From Marinomonas shanghaiensis (GTDB lineage: Bacteria > Pseudomonadota > Gammaproteobacteria > Pseudomonadales > Marinomonadaceae), in contig NZ_QGOK01000013.1 in assembly GCF_003259175.1 (NCBI RefSeq), forward strand, positions 62,001 to 126,000: a DNA stretch of 64,000 nucleotides. The letters run 5' to 3'. Positions 8,934 to 18,078 of this stretch are shown here, one piece after another (positions within the stretch are counted from its first letter, which is position 1; each line of letters starts with the position of its first letter). A program made the position numbers and the translations under genes. The notes beneath the pieces are model-generated. The model worked only from the letters and a program-made list of their open reading frames with translations. It did not search any database and had not been told where the DNA came from.

Positions 8934-9932
8934 ATGATGAAACGAATACTCGACGTGAAAAATTTACAAGTCAGTCTGCCAACGCCAAATGGCAATTTGC
9001 GTGCGGTGCGTGGTATCGATTTGCAGGTAAATAAAGGTGAAATGCTCTGCATTGTAGGGGAATCTGGTTGTGGTAAATCCATGACGTCTATGGCTCTGAT
9101 GGGCTTATTGCCGAAGCGAGCAGAAGTGACCGCTGAGGCAATGCACTTCGACGGAATGGATCTATTGTCTTTATCGAAAAAAGAACGCAATCAAGTACGC
9201 GGTATGCGCATGTCGATGATTTTTCAAGAGCCAATGACGTCGCTGAATCCTTCTTATACCTTGGGTAATCAGCTTTGCGAAGGCATTATCAAACACAAAA
9301 AAGTAAGCAAAGACGAAGCCAAAAAACGCGCAGTGTATTTATTGGAGCGTGCTGGCGTGCCTTATCCAGAAAAGCGTTTAGATCAATATCCGCATCAATT
9401 ATCGGGCGGTTTGCGTCAACGGGTGATGATCGCCATGGCGTTAATGTGTGAGCCAGATTTGATCATTGCCGATGAGCCAACCACAGCATTGGACGTGACG
9501 ATTCAAGCGCAGATATTGCGATTGATTCGTGAGCTGCAACAGGAGTTTGGCACCGCCGTTATTTTTATTACTCATGACCTTGGTGTGGTGGCGCGCATCG
9601 CAGATCGCGTGGCGGTGATGTACGCCGGACAAGTGGTGGAAACCGCTTCCGCGCAAGATTTGTTTGCTGATCCACAACATCCTTATACCAAGGGCTTGCT
9701 TAACTGCATTCCGATTCCTGGCAAAACCTTACCGGGCAGTCATCTAGAGTCTATTCCGGGCGTAGTGCCGAGTTTGATTGGTGAACTAAAAGGTTGTGCG
9801 TTTGAAAACCGTTGCAATGCCTCGACTGGTGAGTGTTGTTACCGTTCACCTAGCTTGGAAAATCATCTGGGTTCAGCGGCCCATCAAGTACGTTGTCCGA
9901 TTGCGACGGCGTCATTTCAGGAGGCGGTGTAA
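8934..9932 (+). CDS. Peptide ABC transporter ATP-binding protein (DppD-like)
   Basis: A 332-residue ATPase: Walker A GESGCGKSMTS (about 43-53), Q-loop FQEPMTSLNPSY, signature LSGGLRQRV, Walker B LIIADEPTTALD, and the H-loop FITHDLGVVARIADRVAVMY. The oligopeptide-transporter C-terminal extension HPYTKGLLNCIPIPG...GCAFENRC carries cysteines that in this family bind an iron-sulfur cluster. Two ATGs are adjacent (8934 and 8937) after AGAGGAG. Its stop shares bases with the next start. Confidence 0.93.
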   Translation: MMKRILDVKNLQVSLPTPNGNLRAVRGIDLQVNKGEMLCIVGESGCGKSMTSMALMGLLPKRAEVTAEAMHFDGMDLLSLSKKERNQVRGMRMSMIFQEPMTSLNPSYTLGNQLCEGIIKHKKVSKDEAKKRAVYLLERAGVPYPEKRLDQYPHQLSGGLRQRVMIAMALMCEPDLIIADEPTTALDVTIQAQILRLIRELQQEFGTAVIFITHDLGVVARIADRVAVMYAGQVVETASAQDLFADPQHPYTKGLLNCIPIPGKTLPGSHLESIPGVVPSLIGELKGCAFENRCNASTGECCYRSPSLENHLGSAAHQVRCPIATASFQEAV

Positions 9933-10765
9933 TGGCAGAATACGCTTTAGAGTTAACGAATTTGTCCCGTCATTTTCATCTTAAAAATGGCGCCTTTAAA
10001 GAGCCTACATTACTAAAAGCAGTGGACGGCATTTCATTGCGCATTCGTCCTGGAGAAACCTTGGGCTTGGTGGGGGAATCTGGTTGTGGCAAAAGCACCT
10101 TGGCGAAAATGATTTTGGGATTATTAGAGCCAACAGATGGGGATGTTTTAATTAATGACAAAATGCGCGGAGCCAGCTCGCGTTTGTCTATGTCGCGCCA
10201 GCTTCAGCCCATTTTTCAAGATCCTTATTCGTCTTTGAATCCACGTAAAACCATTGAACAAATCATTCGTTTGCCCTTGCAGTTGCATAAAATTGGCGAC
10301 GCTAATAGTCAGCAAAGAGCGGTCAAAGACATCTGTGATTTGGTAGGTTTGCCTGAGCGTTTGTTAAAGAATTATCCCGGGCAATTGTCAGGAGGTCAGA
10401 GACAACGGGTGGCGATAGCGCGAGCCTTGATTCTAAAACCCAACATCTTGGTGTGTGATGAACCAACGTCGGCACTGGATGTCTCGGTGCAGGCGCAAAT
10501 TCTTAACCTATTGATGGATTTAAAAAAAGAGCTCGGACTGACGTATTTGTTTATCAGCCATAACCTTGGCGTGGTGGAACATTTGGTGGATCGAGTGGCG
10601 GTGATGTATCGCGGCAAAATTGTCGAACAGGGCACCCGAGAAGACATCTTCCAAAATGCGCAACATCCTTATACCCAAGCCTTGTTGTCTTCTGTTTTAA
10701 CGCCGGAGCCGGCTTTGGGGTTGCCTGATGTGTTGGATTCAAGCGCGTGGAATCAAGCTTCGTAA
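9932..10765 (+). CDS. Peptide ABC transporter ATP-binding protein (DppF-like)
   Basis: A 277-residue ATPase with Walker A GESGCGKSTLAKM, Q-loop FQDPYSSLNPRKT, signature LSGGQRQRVAIARAL, Walker B LVCDEPTSALD and H-loop FISHNLGVVEHLVDRVAVMY, ending with HPYTQALLSSV. The ATG at 9932 overlaps the preceding stop (TAATG) and follows CAGGAGGCGG, so it is preferred over an upstream TTG. It forms the ATPase heterodimer with the preceding protein. The C-terminal tail is short for this family. Confidence 0.92.
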   Translation: MAEYALELTNLSRHFHLKNGAFKEPTLLKAVDGISLRIRPGETLGLVGESGCGKSTLAKMILGLLEPTDGDVLINDKMRGASSRLSMSRQLQPIFQDPYSSLNPRKTIEQIIRLPLQLHKIGDANSQQRAVKDICDLVGLPERLLKNYPGQLSGGQRQRVAIARALILKPNILVCDEPTSALDVSVQAQILNLLMDLKKELGLTYLFISHNLGVVEHLVDRVAVMYRGKIVEQGTREDIFQNAQHPYTQALLSSVLTPEPALGLPDVLDSSAWNQAS

Positions 10766-10785
10766 ACGTTATTTAAGGAATAAAA

Positions 10786-12201
10786 ATGAGTCGCCAATCT
10801 ACTATTCAAGGTGCGGAGTTTTACTTTGACTCCGGTGCTTTTTTTTCAGCGTTAGAACAGCGTGTTAGCGTTCGCAGTGAGAGTCAAAATCACGACGCTT
10901 TTGATCAGTTACACGCCTATTTGCAAGACATTATTATGCCCGAGCTTGCTTCTTTGGGCTTTCATTCACGCATTGTTGCCAATCCAGTGACCGAAGCAAA
11001 TCAACCGGGTTCTTGGCCATTTTTGATCGCGGAGCGAATCGAAGATCCAGTTCAACTAACGCTGCTGACTTATGGTCATGGGGATGTGGTGCGCGGTTAT
11101 GACGATCAATGGAGAGCAGGATTGTCACCTTGGAAAGTCGTGGTGGATGGCGACCGTTGGTATGGTCGAGGAACAGCGGACAACAAAGGTCAGCACACCA
11201 TTAATTTTGCGGCTTTGAAACAGGTTATTGATGCGAAAAAAGGCAAACTGGGCTTCAACGTTAAAGTGATTTTGGAAATGGGCGAAGAGGCAGGTTCACC
11301 CGGATTGGCTGAGCTGTGCGAGCTTCATAAAGAGGAACTGACGGCGGATTTATTTATTGCCTCTGATGGGCCACGATTAAGTGCTGAGCATCCGACGATT
11401 TTCCTTGGGTCTCGTGGCGGATTTAATTTTGATATGAAAGTGTTGTTGCGCGATGGTGCTCATCATTCTGGTAATTGGGGCGGTTTATTGAGCAACGCTG
11501 GTACGCGCTTGGCCCATGCTTGGGCATCTATGGTGGGTGCCAAAGGTAAAATTTTGGTCAAAGGTTTGTTGCCGGCGCGTTTGCCTGAATCTGTCCGAGC
11601 TGCTTTAAAAGACATTCCGGTGGGCGAAGGGGCGAATAGCCCAGTCATTGATCCTAATTGGGGCGAGCCAGATTTAACGCCAGCCGAACGTGTCTTTGCT
11701 TGGAACACGTTAGAAATGTTGGCGTGCAAAACAGGGAATCCAGAGATGCCTGTCAATGCGATTCCCGGATACGCTAGCGCCCATTGTCAGCTGCGTTTTG
11801 TGGTCGAAAGCGATAGCCAACACTTTTTACAACATATTCGTGACCACCTTGATTACCATGGTTTTAGCGATGTGGAAGTCACCGATAGCGGCCATACGAT
11901 GGAAGCGACACGCCTTGACCCTGAAGATCCTTGGGTAGATTGGGCTTTGGGTTCTCTTGCACAAACAACGGGCAAGAAGCCGGTGTTATTGCCTAATCTA
12001 GGCGGCTCGTTACCAAACGATGTATTTGCCAATATTCTGAATTTACCCACCGTTTGGGTGCCACATTCTTACCCTGCATGCAGTCAACATGCGCCAAATG
12101 AACACGTATTAGCGCCGGTGTGTCGTGAGGCCTTGCAAATTATGACAGGGCTTTTTTGGGATTTATCTGAACAAGGTGCCACGATTCAGGCAAAACGTTA
12201 A
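10786..12201 (+). CDS. M20-family metallopeptidase
   Basis: A 471-residue di-zinc M20 peptidase (ArgE/DapE/CPG2 clan). Visible metal and catalytic residues are H98-x-D100 (YGHGDVV), D132 (GTADNKGQ), the E167-E168 pair (MGEEAGSPG) and a C-terminal histidine in the CSQHAPNEH region. A dimerisation domain starts about residue 215 after FLGSRGGFNF. It lacks a signal peptide, so it acts in the cytoplasm on substrate brought in by the adjacent ABC transporter, 20 bases upstream. Exact specificity (dipeptide, N-acyl amino acid) cannot be read. Confidence 0.88.
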   Translation: MSRQSTIQGAEFYFDSGAFFSALEQRVSVRSESQNHDAFDQLHAYLQDIIMPELASLGFHSRIVANPVTEANQPGSWPFLIAERIEDPVQLTLLTYGHGDVVRGYDDQWRAGLSPWKVVVDGDRWYGRGTADNKGQHTINFAALKQVIDAKKGKLGFNVKVILEMGEEAGSPGLAELCELHKEELTADLFIASDGPRLSAEHPTIFLGSRGGFNFDMKVLLRDGAHHSGNWGGLLSNAGTRLAHAWASMVGAKGKILVKGLLPARLPESVRAALKDIPVGEGANSPVIDPNWGEPDLTPAERVFAWNTLEMLACKTGNPEMPVNAIPGYASAHCQLRFVVESDSQHFLQHIRDHLDYHGFSDVEVTDSGHTMEATRLDPEDPWVDWALGSLAQTTGKKPVLLPNLGGSLPNDVFANILNLPTVWVPHSYPACSQHAPNEHVLAPVCREALQIMTGLFWDLSEQGATIQAKR

Positions 12202-12211
12202 GGAGAACGAC

Positions 12212-13429
12212 ATGACATTAGCGACAGTAAAAAAGGTCAACAATAGCGGGCTTGCGCCTTATGCGGATTTACTCTGTGATTGGCTCGCCACTCAAGAGGA
12301 CGAGATGATTCAGTGTCTGCAAGAATTAGTGGATACCGATTCAAACAGTTATGACAAAGAAGGCGTGGATGCGGCTGGACATCTAATGGCGTCTTGGCTG
12401 GAAGCTGATGGTATTGAATGTCGCTGGCATAAATCGGTTAGTTCAGGTGATGTGCTGGAGGCTCGTATTGGTTCTGGATTTGATAAAAAAAATCCACAGC
12501 CTGCTATTTTTTTGATGGGTCATCGGGATACGGTTTTTCCAAAAGGTACGGTAGCAACGCGTGGTTTTACGCGTGATGGGATGACGGCGTTTGGGCCAGG
12601 CGTGGCGGACATGAAGTCTGGCTTGGTATTGAATTGTTTTGTGCTAAGAGGCTTGCAGTATTTGTTGAATAACTCTGATATCTATGAATTACCTCACCCG
12701 GTTGTTGGCTTATTTACTGGCGATGAAGAAATTGGTTCGCCAGAAGGTCGTCATGTTATTCAGCAAATGGTGAAGGGGGCAAAAGCGGTATTCAATGCTG
12801 AACCTGGTCGTATCAGTGGCAATGTGGTGTCGGCTCGAAAAGGTGGGGCGAGCTTTGAGATTGTTGTCAAAGGTAAGGCGGCTCACTCTGGTGTGAATCA
12901 TGCGGACGGTGCCAGCGCTATTGGGGGCTTGGCCCTTATCATCACTGAGCTGCATGCATTGACTGATTATGAAACGGGAGTCACGACCAATGTTGGCTTG
13001 ATCAGTGGTGGTATGTCTTCTAATACAGTCGCGGCTGAGGCCAAAGCGAAATTGGATTTACGCTACATCACGAAAGAGCAAATGGTCGATGCCATGGATG
13101 CGATTCAGGCCATTATTGATATGTCCAGGCTTCAAGGTGTGACGGCTTCAGTGCGCTTGATATCAGCATTTCATCCGTTTGAGTCAAATATGAGTGCTGC
13201 GTTATTAGCGCATTATCAGATACAAGCCGAGTCATTGGGGTTTTCAGTTGAAGGTGAATTTACCGGTGGTTGTTCCGATGCGGGTTTTACCTCGTCGATG
13301 GGGGTTCCGACTTTGTGTGGAACGGGGCCGGTGGGGGCGAAAATGCACACCGAAGGAGAATTCTGTTTGCTGGATACCTTCGTGCCTCGCACTCAAGCGG
13401 TTGCCAAGAGTATTTTGCTTTTGCCCTAA
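12212..13429 (+). CDS. M20-family peptidase (glutamate carboxypeptidase-like)
   Basis: A 405-residue M20 peptidase closer to carboxypeptidase G2. Metal ligands are H104-x-D106 (MGHRDTVFP), D133 (VADMKSG), the E172-E173 pair (TGDEEIGSPEG), the acidic residue in NAEPGR, and the C-terminal histidine in KMHTEGEF. The start at 12212 follows AAGGAG; an upstream alternative would overlap the previous gene. Two different M20 enzymes behind one importer suggest sequential hydrolysis of an acylated or modified peptide. Confidence 0.88.
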   Translation: MTLATVKKVNNSGLAPYADLLCDWLATQEDEMIQCLQELVDTDSNSYDKEGVDAAGHLMASWLEADGIECRWHKSVSSGDVLEARIGSGFDKKNPQPAIFLMGHRDTVFPKGTVATRGFTRDGMTAFGPGVADMKSGLVLNCFVLRGLQYLLNNSDIYELPHPVVGLFTGDEEIGSPEGRHVIQQMVKGAKAVFNAEPGRISGNVVSARKGGASFEIVVKGKAAHSGVNHADGASAIGGLALIITELHALTDYETGVTTNVGLISGGMSSNTVAAEAKAKLDLRYITKEQMVDAMDAIQAIIDMSRLQGVTASVRLISAFHPFESNMSAALLAHYQIQAESLGFSVEGEFTGGCSDAGFTSSMGVPTLCGTGPVGAKMHTEGEFCLLDTFVPRTQAVAKSILLLP

Positions 13430-13455
13430 AGGATTGAATCTAATGGAGAAAAATC

Positions 13456-13863
13456 ATGCTTCACCCAATTGAAACTGAGTTGGCACCTTCTGAATCAGAT
13501 GTTTGTTCACAAGCGATAAAATCTGGTAACTGGGCATTTCTATCTGGGCAAATCCCTCTTGTTGTTGAATCCAACAGCTTATTGCAAGGCTCGATTGCCG
13601 AACAAACGGCTCAGGTTTTTCATAACTTAAGTGTCGTGGCAATGGCTTCTGGTGGTTCACTTGAACATGTGGTGAAACTCACTCTTTATTTAAAAGACAT
13701 GTCGAACCTCGCGGAATTCAACAGGGAAATGATTAAACACCTGAATTCACCGCTGCCTGCAAGGGCCGTTGTCTCGGTAAAGGGCTTACCTATGGATGCC
13801 GAGATGCAAGTGGATGCTATTATGATGATTCCAGATCCAGTTTGGGCACTTGCTGTTACCTGA
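13456..13863 (+). CDS. RidA/YjgF-family enamine/imine deaminase
   Basis: A 135-residue Rid-family protein. The conserved arginine is R103 (LPARAVVSV) and the acidic partner E116 (DAEMQVDAI), matching Arg105 and Glu120 of RidA, so it is probably an active 2-iminoacid/enamine hydrolase. It closes the operon 26 bases after the second peptidase. Its likely job is to hydrolyse the 2-aminoacrylate and 2-aminocrotonate released by PLP lyases such as DsdA and the ACC deaminase encoded beside it. The RBS is GGAG at 13444. Confidence 0.88.
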   Translation: MLHPIETELAPSESDVCSQAIKSGNWAFLSGQIPLVVESNSLLQGSIAEQTAQVFHNLSVVAMASGGSLEHVVKLTLYLKDMSNLAEFNREMIKHLNSPLPARAVVSVKGLPMDAEMQVDAIMMIPDPVWALAVT

Positions 13864-14269
13864 GCGAAATGAATTCAAATCCAGCGTTGCCATTCCAACG
13901 TTGGATTGCGCTACCACCCTTAGTGAAATCCCATCAAACCAAAACAAATTACCTGTAGGTCGGTCTTTAGGCCGTCAAAAATCTGATCCCTCCAAAACTC
14001 TTGATGCGCTAAAACTCGACAGAAAACCTGTGGACACGACTATGTCTACTACCATTTTCTGTAGGTTAATTTGTCGTTATTATTGTGCTTTATGTCTTGA
14101 AAGACTCTTTCATTTTATTGGATTTAAATACGATATTTTCATTATTAAAAAGTATTTTATTGGTTTTTTTAGTCAAAAATAATCGATATTAGAAAGCACA
14201 TTTCATTATTGTTTCGCTAATCTGGTGGTCGTTAAAACGATATATTTTCACTGAAAAGGAACGACCATC
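13864..14269. promoter_or_regulatory. Intergenic region with REP-like hairpin and acdS leader
   Basis: About 400 bases without a credible gene. It holds a REP-like element at 13954-13977 and, next to acdS, an AT-rich promoter region. A 7-bp inverted repeat GGTCGTT (14227-14233) / AACGACC (14260-14266) places the acdS Shine-Dalgarno (AAGGA, 14256-14260) at the base of a possible hairpin. An open frame through 13850-14182 has no RBS and a composition unlike the neighbours. Confidence 0.45.
13954..13977 (+). repeat. REP-like palindromic repeat, copy 1
   Basis: The sequence TGTAGGTCGGTCTTTAGG followed by CCGTCA is a degraded match to the GTAGGTCG...GCTTTAGC...CGAC palindromes scattered between genes in many gammaproteobacteria. 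A better-preserved copy lies on the opposite strand at 38881-38913. It sits downstream of the RidA gene, as such elements commonly lie in 3' untranslated regions. Confidence 0.5.
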
Positions 14270-15283
14270 ATGAACTTGAAAAAATTTGAGCGTTATCCGT
14301 TGACCTTTGGACCAACCCCCATTGAAAAGCTACAACGTCTGTCTGATCACCTAGGCAATATTGAGGTCTATGCGAAACGCGAAGACTGTAACTCTGGTCT
14401 CGCTCTAGGCGGTAATAAGCTTCGTAAATTGGAATACATAGTGCCTGATGCCATCGCTTCTGGTGCGGATACCTTGGTGAGTATCGGTGGTGTGCAATCC
14501 AACCATACTCGTTTGGTCACCGCGACCGCTGCGAAAATAGGTATGAAATGTCGTTTGGTTCAGGAGAGTTGGGTGCCATTCGAAGACGCTGTGTATGACC
14601 GCGTTGGTAACATTCTGATGAGCCGAGTGATGGGCGCAGAAATCGATCTTGTGAACGATGGTTTTGATATTGGTATCCGTGAGAGTTGGAAAAACGCTAT
14701 TGAAGACGTAAAAGCCAAAGGCGGTAAACCATACCCAATTCCAGCGGGAGCGTCTGTGCATAAATACGGTGGTTTGGGTTATGTTGGGTTTGCTGAAGAA
14801 GTGCGTGAGCAAGAGAAAGCGCTAGGCTTTAAGTTCGATTATATTGTGGTTTGTACGGTAACTGGGTCGACTCATGCCGGTATGGCGGTTGGTTTTGCTG
14901 CGGATGGTCGCTCACAAAATGTGATTGGGATTGATGCCTCAGGAACGCCTCAACAAACACGAGATCAGGTATTAGCGATTGCCAAAAATACGGCCGAATT
15001 GGTTGAGCTAGGTCGTGAAATGACGGCAGATGATATCGTGATTAAGGAAGACTATGCTTATCCAGCCTATGGTGTGCCATCGCACGAAACCAATGAGGCG
15101 ATTCGTTTGGTTGCACGTTTAGAAGGCATGATGACAGACCCTGTTTATGAAGGGAAATCCATGCAAGGTTTGATTGATTTAGCGCAAAAAGGCTTCTTCC
15201 CTGAAGGTTCTAAAGTACTTTATGCTCATCTCGGTGGTGTTCCTGCCATCAACGGCTATAGCTATATTTATCGTAATGGCTAA
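14270..15283 (+). CDS. acdS: 1-aminocyclopropane-1-carboxylate (ACC) deaminase
   Basis: A 337-residue PLP enzyme converting ACC, the plant ethylene precursor, to 2-oxobutyrate and ammonia. It is close to Pseudomonas AcdS over its full length ([51 protein letters not shown]). The PLP lysine is K50. The residues that separate ACC deaminase from D-cysteine desulfhydrase are present as Glu and Leu: E294 in DPVYEGKSM and L321 in LYAHLGG (E295/L322 in the Pseudomonas enzyme), so I favour true ACC deaminase. The RBS is AAAAGGA. It is monocistronic, with a clear terminator. An Lrp-family gene two loci downstream could be the usual AcdR-type regulator, but it is not divergent as in Pseudomonas. Confidence 0.9.
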   Translation: MNLKKFERYPLTFGPTPIEKLQRLSDHLGNIEVYAKREDCNSGLALGGNKLRKLEYIVPDAIASGADTLVSIGGVQSNHTRLVTATAAKIGMKCRLVQESWVPFEDAVYDRVGNILMSRVMGAEIDLVNDGFDIGIRESWKNAIEDVKAKGGKPYPIPAGASVHKYGGLGYVGFAEEVREQEKALGFKFDYIVVCTVTGSTHAGMAVGFAADGRSQNVIGIDASGTPQQTRDQVLAIAKNTAELVELGREMTADDIVIKEDYAYPAYGVPSHETNEAIRLVARLEGMMTDPVYEGKSMQGLIDLAQKGFFPEGSKVLYAHLGGVPAINGYSYIYRNG

Positions 15284-15308
15284 CGGTTAATGAGTTATTA
15301 AACTTGTC

Positions 15309-15337
15309 AAAAAGGCTTCCAGGTGGAAGCCTTTTTT
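15309..15337 (+). terminator. Rho-independent terminator after acdS
   Basis: Stem AAAGGCTTCC / GGAAGCCTTT with loop AGGT, followed by a run of T. It lies 25 bases after the acdS stop; the A-run on the left arm lets it also serve the convergent chemoreceptor gene. Confidence 0.9.
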
Positions 15338-15387
15338 ATTGCAATGTGTATGTTTGTGAAGGGATTTCGCATTGATTTAACACACCA

Positions 15388-16977
15388 TCAAATACGAAAG
15401 CGGTCCACGAGTTTGCTTAACTGCTGTACATCATTGATCAGGCGGTTTTTGATATCAACGGCGGTTTGTGTGTATTCCACATTGGATGATGCGGTGTTGG
15501 TGACGCCATTGATCTGTTCTGCTATTTCATCAGCTTGTTGGTTTTGCTCCTGAATGGAGATAGAGATTTGTTGGTTGGTATGGCTCAAAATGTTGATAGA
15601 TTCGATAATGGTGGTAAACATTTCAATGGTTTCTTGTGCTTGTTTCGAGACGCTTTCTGTGAGTGTCTGCGATGTTCGCATGACTTGTGCTGCATCGGCA
15701 GAACCTTTTTGAATACGCTCCACGGCGGTTTCTATTTCCAGAGTAGATTCATGTGTTCTGTTGGCTAGGTTGCGCACTTCATCGGCGACGACGGCAAAGC
15801 CTCGACCGGTTTCCCCAGCACGGGCGGCTTCAATAGCAGCATTAAGAGCCAATAGGTTGGTTTGCTCAGCAATGCCTCGAATGACATCCAGTATATTACC
15901 AATGTTTTGGCCGTCTGTTTCTAAGGTAGACACCACGGAAGAAGCTTTATCCATTTCGTCGACAACGTTGTGTAAGGACTTAAGGGTTTGTGACAGGTTA
16001 TTTTGCCCCTTGGTAGAGTTAGTATTGGCTTCTATGGCCATGTCACCACACTTATTCGCATCAACCGACACTTGGCTCAACGAATTGGTCATGACATTCA
16101 CCGCGTTGGCAATGTCTTTTGTGCCTCGCTGTTGATGTTTGGACATTTTGTCGACTTGTTGCAAAGCGTTGTCTATCTGTGTGGCAAAACCTTGGGTTGA
16201 TGAGACGGTGTTGGCAACTTGCTTAATCACTGAATGCACCAGTTCAATGAACCCGTTTAGGTTTCTAGCGACTTCGGCCATTTCGTCTTTGCCAGAAGCA
16301 TCAAGACGAGTGGTTAAGTTGCCGTCAGCACGATTGAGGTTTTCTAAAACTGTTATCATTTGACGTAAAGGTTGAATAATAAGACGGTTCGCAGCGAAAG
16401 CGATAAAAACAGACAGAATCAATACAATGGTTAAGCCGATTGTATTATTGAGCTTTACTGTATTGATGACATTTTCTAAGTTCACCGCTCTGATTTCGAC
16501 TTGGCTGTCACCTTCTTCTTCGAGCTTTTCAAGGAAGGTTAGTAGCTTTTCAACGTGTTGATCAAATTCTGCAACGGCGCCGGTAGAGATCTCAGTATTA
16601 TCGGACAGTATTCTGCCTTTCAGGGTTTCTAGGGTTGCTAAATAATTGTCCAGAGTGGTTAAGGCTTGTGTTCCTATTAAACCTGAGTTTTTCATTCTGT
16701 CCAGGGCTTCAAGAGTGAATGCATTGGTTTCCTTCATCTTATTTCTGGCGTCAGTTAATGACATTTCGTTGTTGATGAAGGCATCAAGGGTAATGATTTG
16801 TGATTGGATGCCAATAGTGCCTTCCATCGCACCGTCAGCGGCATCCCAAGCGTTACCCGTAATAAAAGTGATTTCAGAGTTTAATTTGCTGATCGATAGC
16901 ATGCCTAAAATAGCATTACCTAGCACGATGACAACGAACAATAATACGCCTAAATATATTTTTACTTTTATTGTCAT
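15388..16977 (-). CDS. Methyl-accepting chemotaxis protein
   Basis: A 529-residue chemoreceptor. TM1 is at about 6-29, followed by a helical periplasmic sensor of about 145 residues (four-helix-bundle type). TM2 is at about 177-199, then a HAMP domain (about 200-252), and a cytoplasmic coiled coil with the signalling hairpin tip [19 protein letters not shown] at 371-389. No C-terminal CheR-docking pentapeptide is present (ends VDRFRI). The ligand is unknown. Its place beside acdS and an Lrp gene raises, but does not prove, a link to ACC or amino-acid taxis. Confidence 0.93.
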   Translation of the reverse strand: MTIKVKIYLGVLLFVVIVLGNAILGMLSISKLNSEITFITGNAWDAADGAMEGTIGIQSQIITLDAFINNEMSLTDARNKMKETNAFTLEALDRMKNSGLIGTQALTTLDNYLATLETLKGRILSDNTEISTGAVAEFDQHVEKLLTFLEKLEEEGDSQVEIRAVNLENVINTVKLNNTIGLTIVLILSVFIAFAANRLIIQPLRQMITVLENLNRADGNLTTRLDASGKDEMAEVARNLNGFIELVHSVIKQVANTVSSTQGFATQIDNALQQVDKMSKHQQRGTKDIANAVNVMTNSLSQVSVDANKCGDMAIEANTNSTKGQNNLSQTLKSLHNVVDEMDKASSVVSTLETDGQNIGNILDVIRGIAEQTNLLALNAAIEAARAGETGRGFAVVADEVRNLANRTHESTLEIETAVERIQKGSADAAQVMRTSQTLTESVSKQAQETIEMFTTIIESINILSHTNQQISISIQEQNQQADEIAEQINGVTNTASSNVEYTQTAVDIKNRLINDVQQLSKLVDRFRI

Positions 16978-17109
16978 TACTTTGCTCCGAGTTGAGGGCG
17001 ATGATTACTAATACTAGTAGACAATGACTATTTGTTCATTTTTTATCCAATCTTGTTAAAACGAAATGGGTATTTTTTAAATGCCGTATTCTTAATGTGG
17101 CATGGCAAT

Positions 17110-17562
17110 TTAAAAAGCCAGTGCCACGTTGTCTTTGACTTCTTTCATCACAAAAAAAGTACGTAGTTGCCGCACGCTTGGCAAGGCCAATAATTGATCG
17201 CTGTGTAGTTTATTAAAGTCGGCCATGTCTTTGACTCGGACTTTAAGAAAATAATCAAAATCGCCTGCGACTAAGTGACAGTCCAGAATAAAAGGCAGCT
17301 TAGCGATGGCGTTCTCAAAGGTAGCAAAGCTTTCTTGTGTGGATCTGTCTAATACCACACCGACTAAGACTAATGCGCTGCGCTCTACTTTGTCTGGATT
17401 AATGATTGCACGTACTTCGCTGATGTAACCGTCTTTAAAAAGTTGATGGGTACGGCGATGACACGTCGCTGGGCTCACGTTGACCTGTTCGGCTAAATCC
17501 GCATTGGTGAGTCGACCATCTTGTTGTAATAAGCGTAGAATTTTTTTATCAATTTTGTCCAT
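17110..17562 (-). CDS. Lrp/AsnC-family transcriptional regulator
   Basis: A 150-residue Lrp/AsnC protein: helix-turn-helix at about 5-55 (KKILRLLQQDGRLTNADLAEQVNVSPATCHRRTHQLFKDG) and a C-terminal RAM effector domain (LDCHLVAGDFDYFLKVRVKDMADF). It is close to other feast/famine regulators. It is the nearest candidate regulator for acdS and the chemoreceptor, since AcdR of plant-associated bacteria is of this family, but it could control a distant amino-acid gene. Confidence 0.9.
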   Translation of the reverse strand: MDKIDKKILRLLQQDGRLTNADLAEQVNVSPATCHRRTHQLFKDGYISEVRAIINPDKVERSALVLVGVVLDRSTQESFATFENAIAKLPFILDCHLVAGDFDYFLKVRVKDMADFNKLHSDQLLALPSVRQLRTFFVMKEVKDNVALAF

Positions 17563-17875
17563 ATACCATACCTTACTGTTTTTAACTGAGTAAACGAAAG
17601 ATTCTTTCTGAAATTAGCAAAATGTTGAAATAGAAGAAATAGGTAATTGGGTTTTGTGGGAAATCTATCAATGGGTTGGTTTTTGTCTTTTAGATCCGTG
17701 CTCGGATCTTGTTCCTAATTCAATCAGGGTGCTTTTTTTTGGTGCGAACGGCTTTGTTTACGCCGTATTTTTTTATTTTAAAAAAACGGATTTTGTTGTG
17801 GTCGAAAATATTTTTAATAGGTAAATCAATCGTATTATGCGTATTTAGGCGGGTATCACAGGTGCCTTTATTTAT

Positions 17876-17892
17876 TTGGCACCATACTTGCT
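17876..17892 (+). promoter_or_regulatory. Sigma-54 (RpoN) promoter for the cynS operon
   Basis: TTGGCACCATACTTGCT matches the RpoN consensus YTGGCACGrNNNTTGCW, with the essential GG and GC doublets exactly ten bases apart (GG at 17878-17879, GC at 17890-17891). GGTGC half-sites lie about 140 bases upstream, a normal enhancer distance for NtrC. This predicts nitrogen-limitation control of cyanase. A hairpin GGTGCC/GGCACC (17861-17866 with 17878-17883) overlaps the -24 element. Confidence 0.75.
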
Positions 17893-18003
17893 GTTACCTA
17901 AGCGTCTCTGTGTTGTTTTGGGCACGGAAAACAAATTGATCAATGTCGATCAGTTTGCTTATTGGCATCGTCGCCAGCTGCTGTTTTATCAGTAGCACTC
18001 GGT

Positions 18004-18078
18004 CAGGCTCCTTTAGAAAGGAGATTGCTGATGAGGGTGGCCTGTGCGCTTTTCTTCTCTCTTCTCTTTTTCTTTCTA
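18004..18078 (+). promoter_or_regulatory. Possible structured attenuator in cynS leader
   Basis: Within the predicted leader a hairpin CTCCT-TTAGAA-AGGAG (18008-18023) is enclosed by CAGGC (18004-18008) and GCCTG (18040-18044). A pyrimidine-rich run (TTTTCTTCTCTC and more) follows to about 18078. The arrangement resembles a weak intrinsic terminator or a protein-binding leader. The hexaloop does not match the ANTAR target consensus. Confidence 0.3.

Noticed and set aside
13850..14182. Open frame of 110 codons after RidA
   Set aside because: It overlaps the RidA end, has no RBS, includes a REP-like hairpin and resembles no protein.
15535..17011. Several plus-strand frames over the chemoreceptor gene
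   Set aside because: They are antisense shadows of a clear chemoreceptor and have no RBS or homology.
17709..17939. Short hydrophobic open frame upstream of cynS
   Set aside because: No RBS, low-complexity T-rich codons, and it spans the predicted sigma-54 promoter.
18008..18023. ANTAR-type antitermination hairpin in the cynS leader
   Set aside because: The hexaloop TTAGAA lacks the A1/G4 pattern of ANTAR targets and no second matching hairpin is seen.
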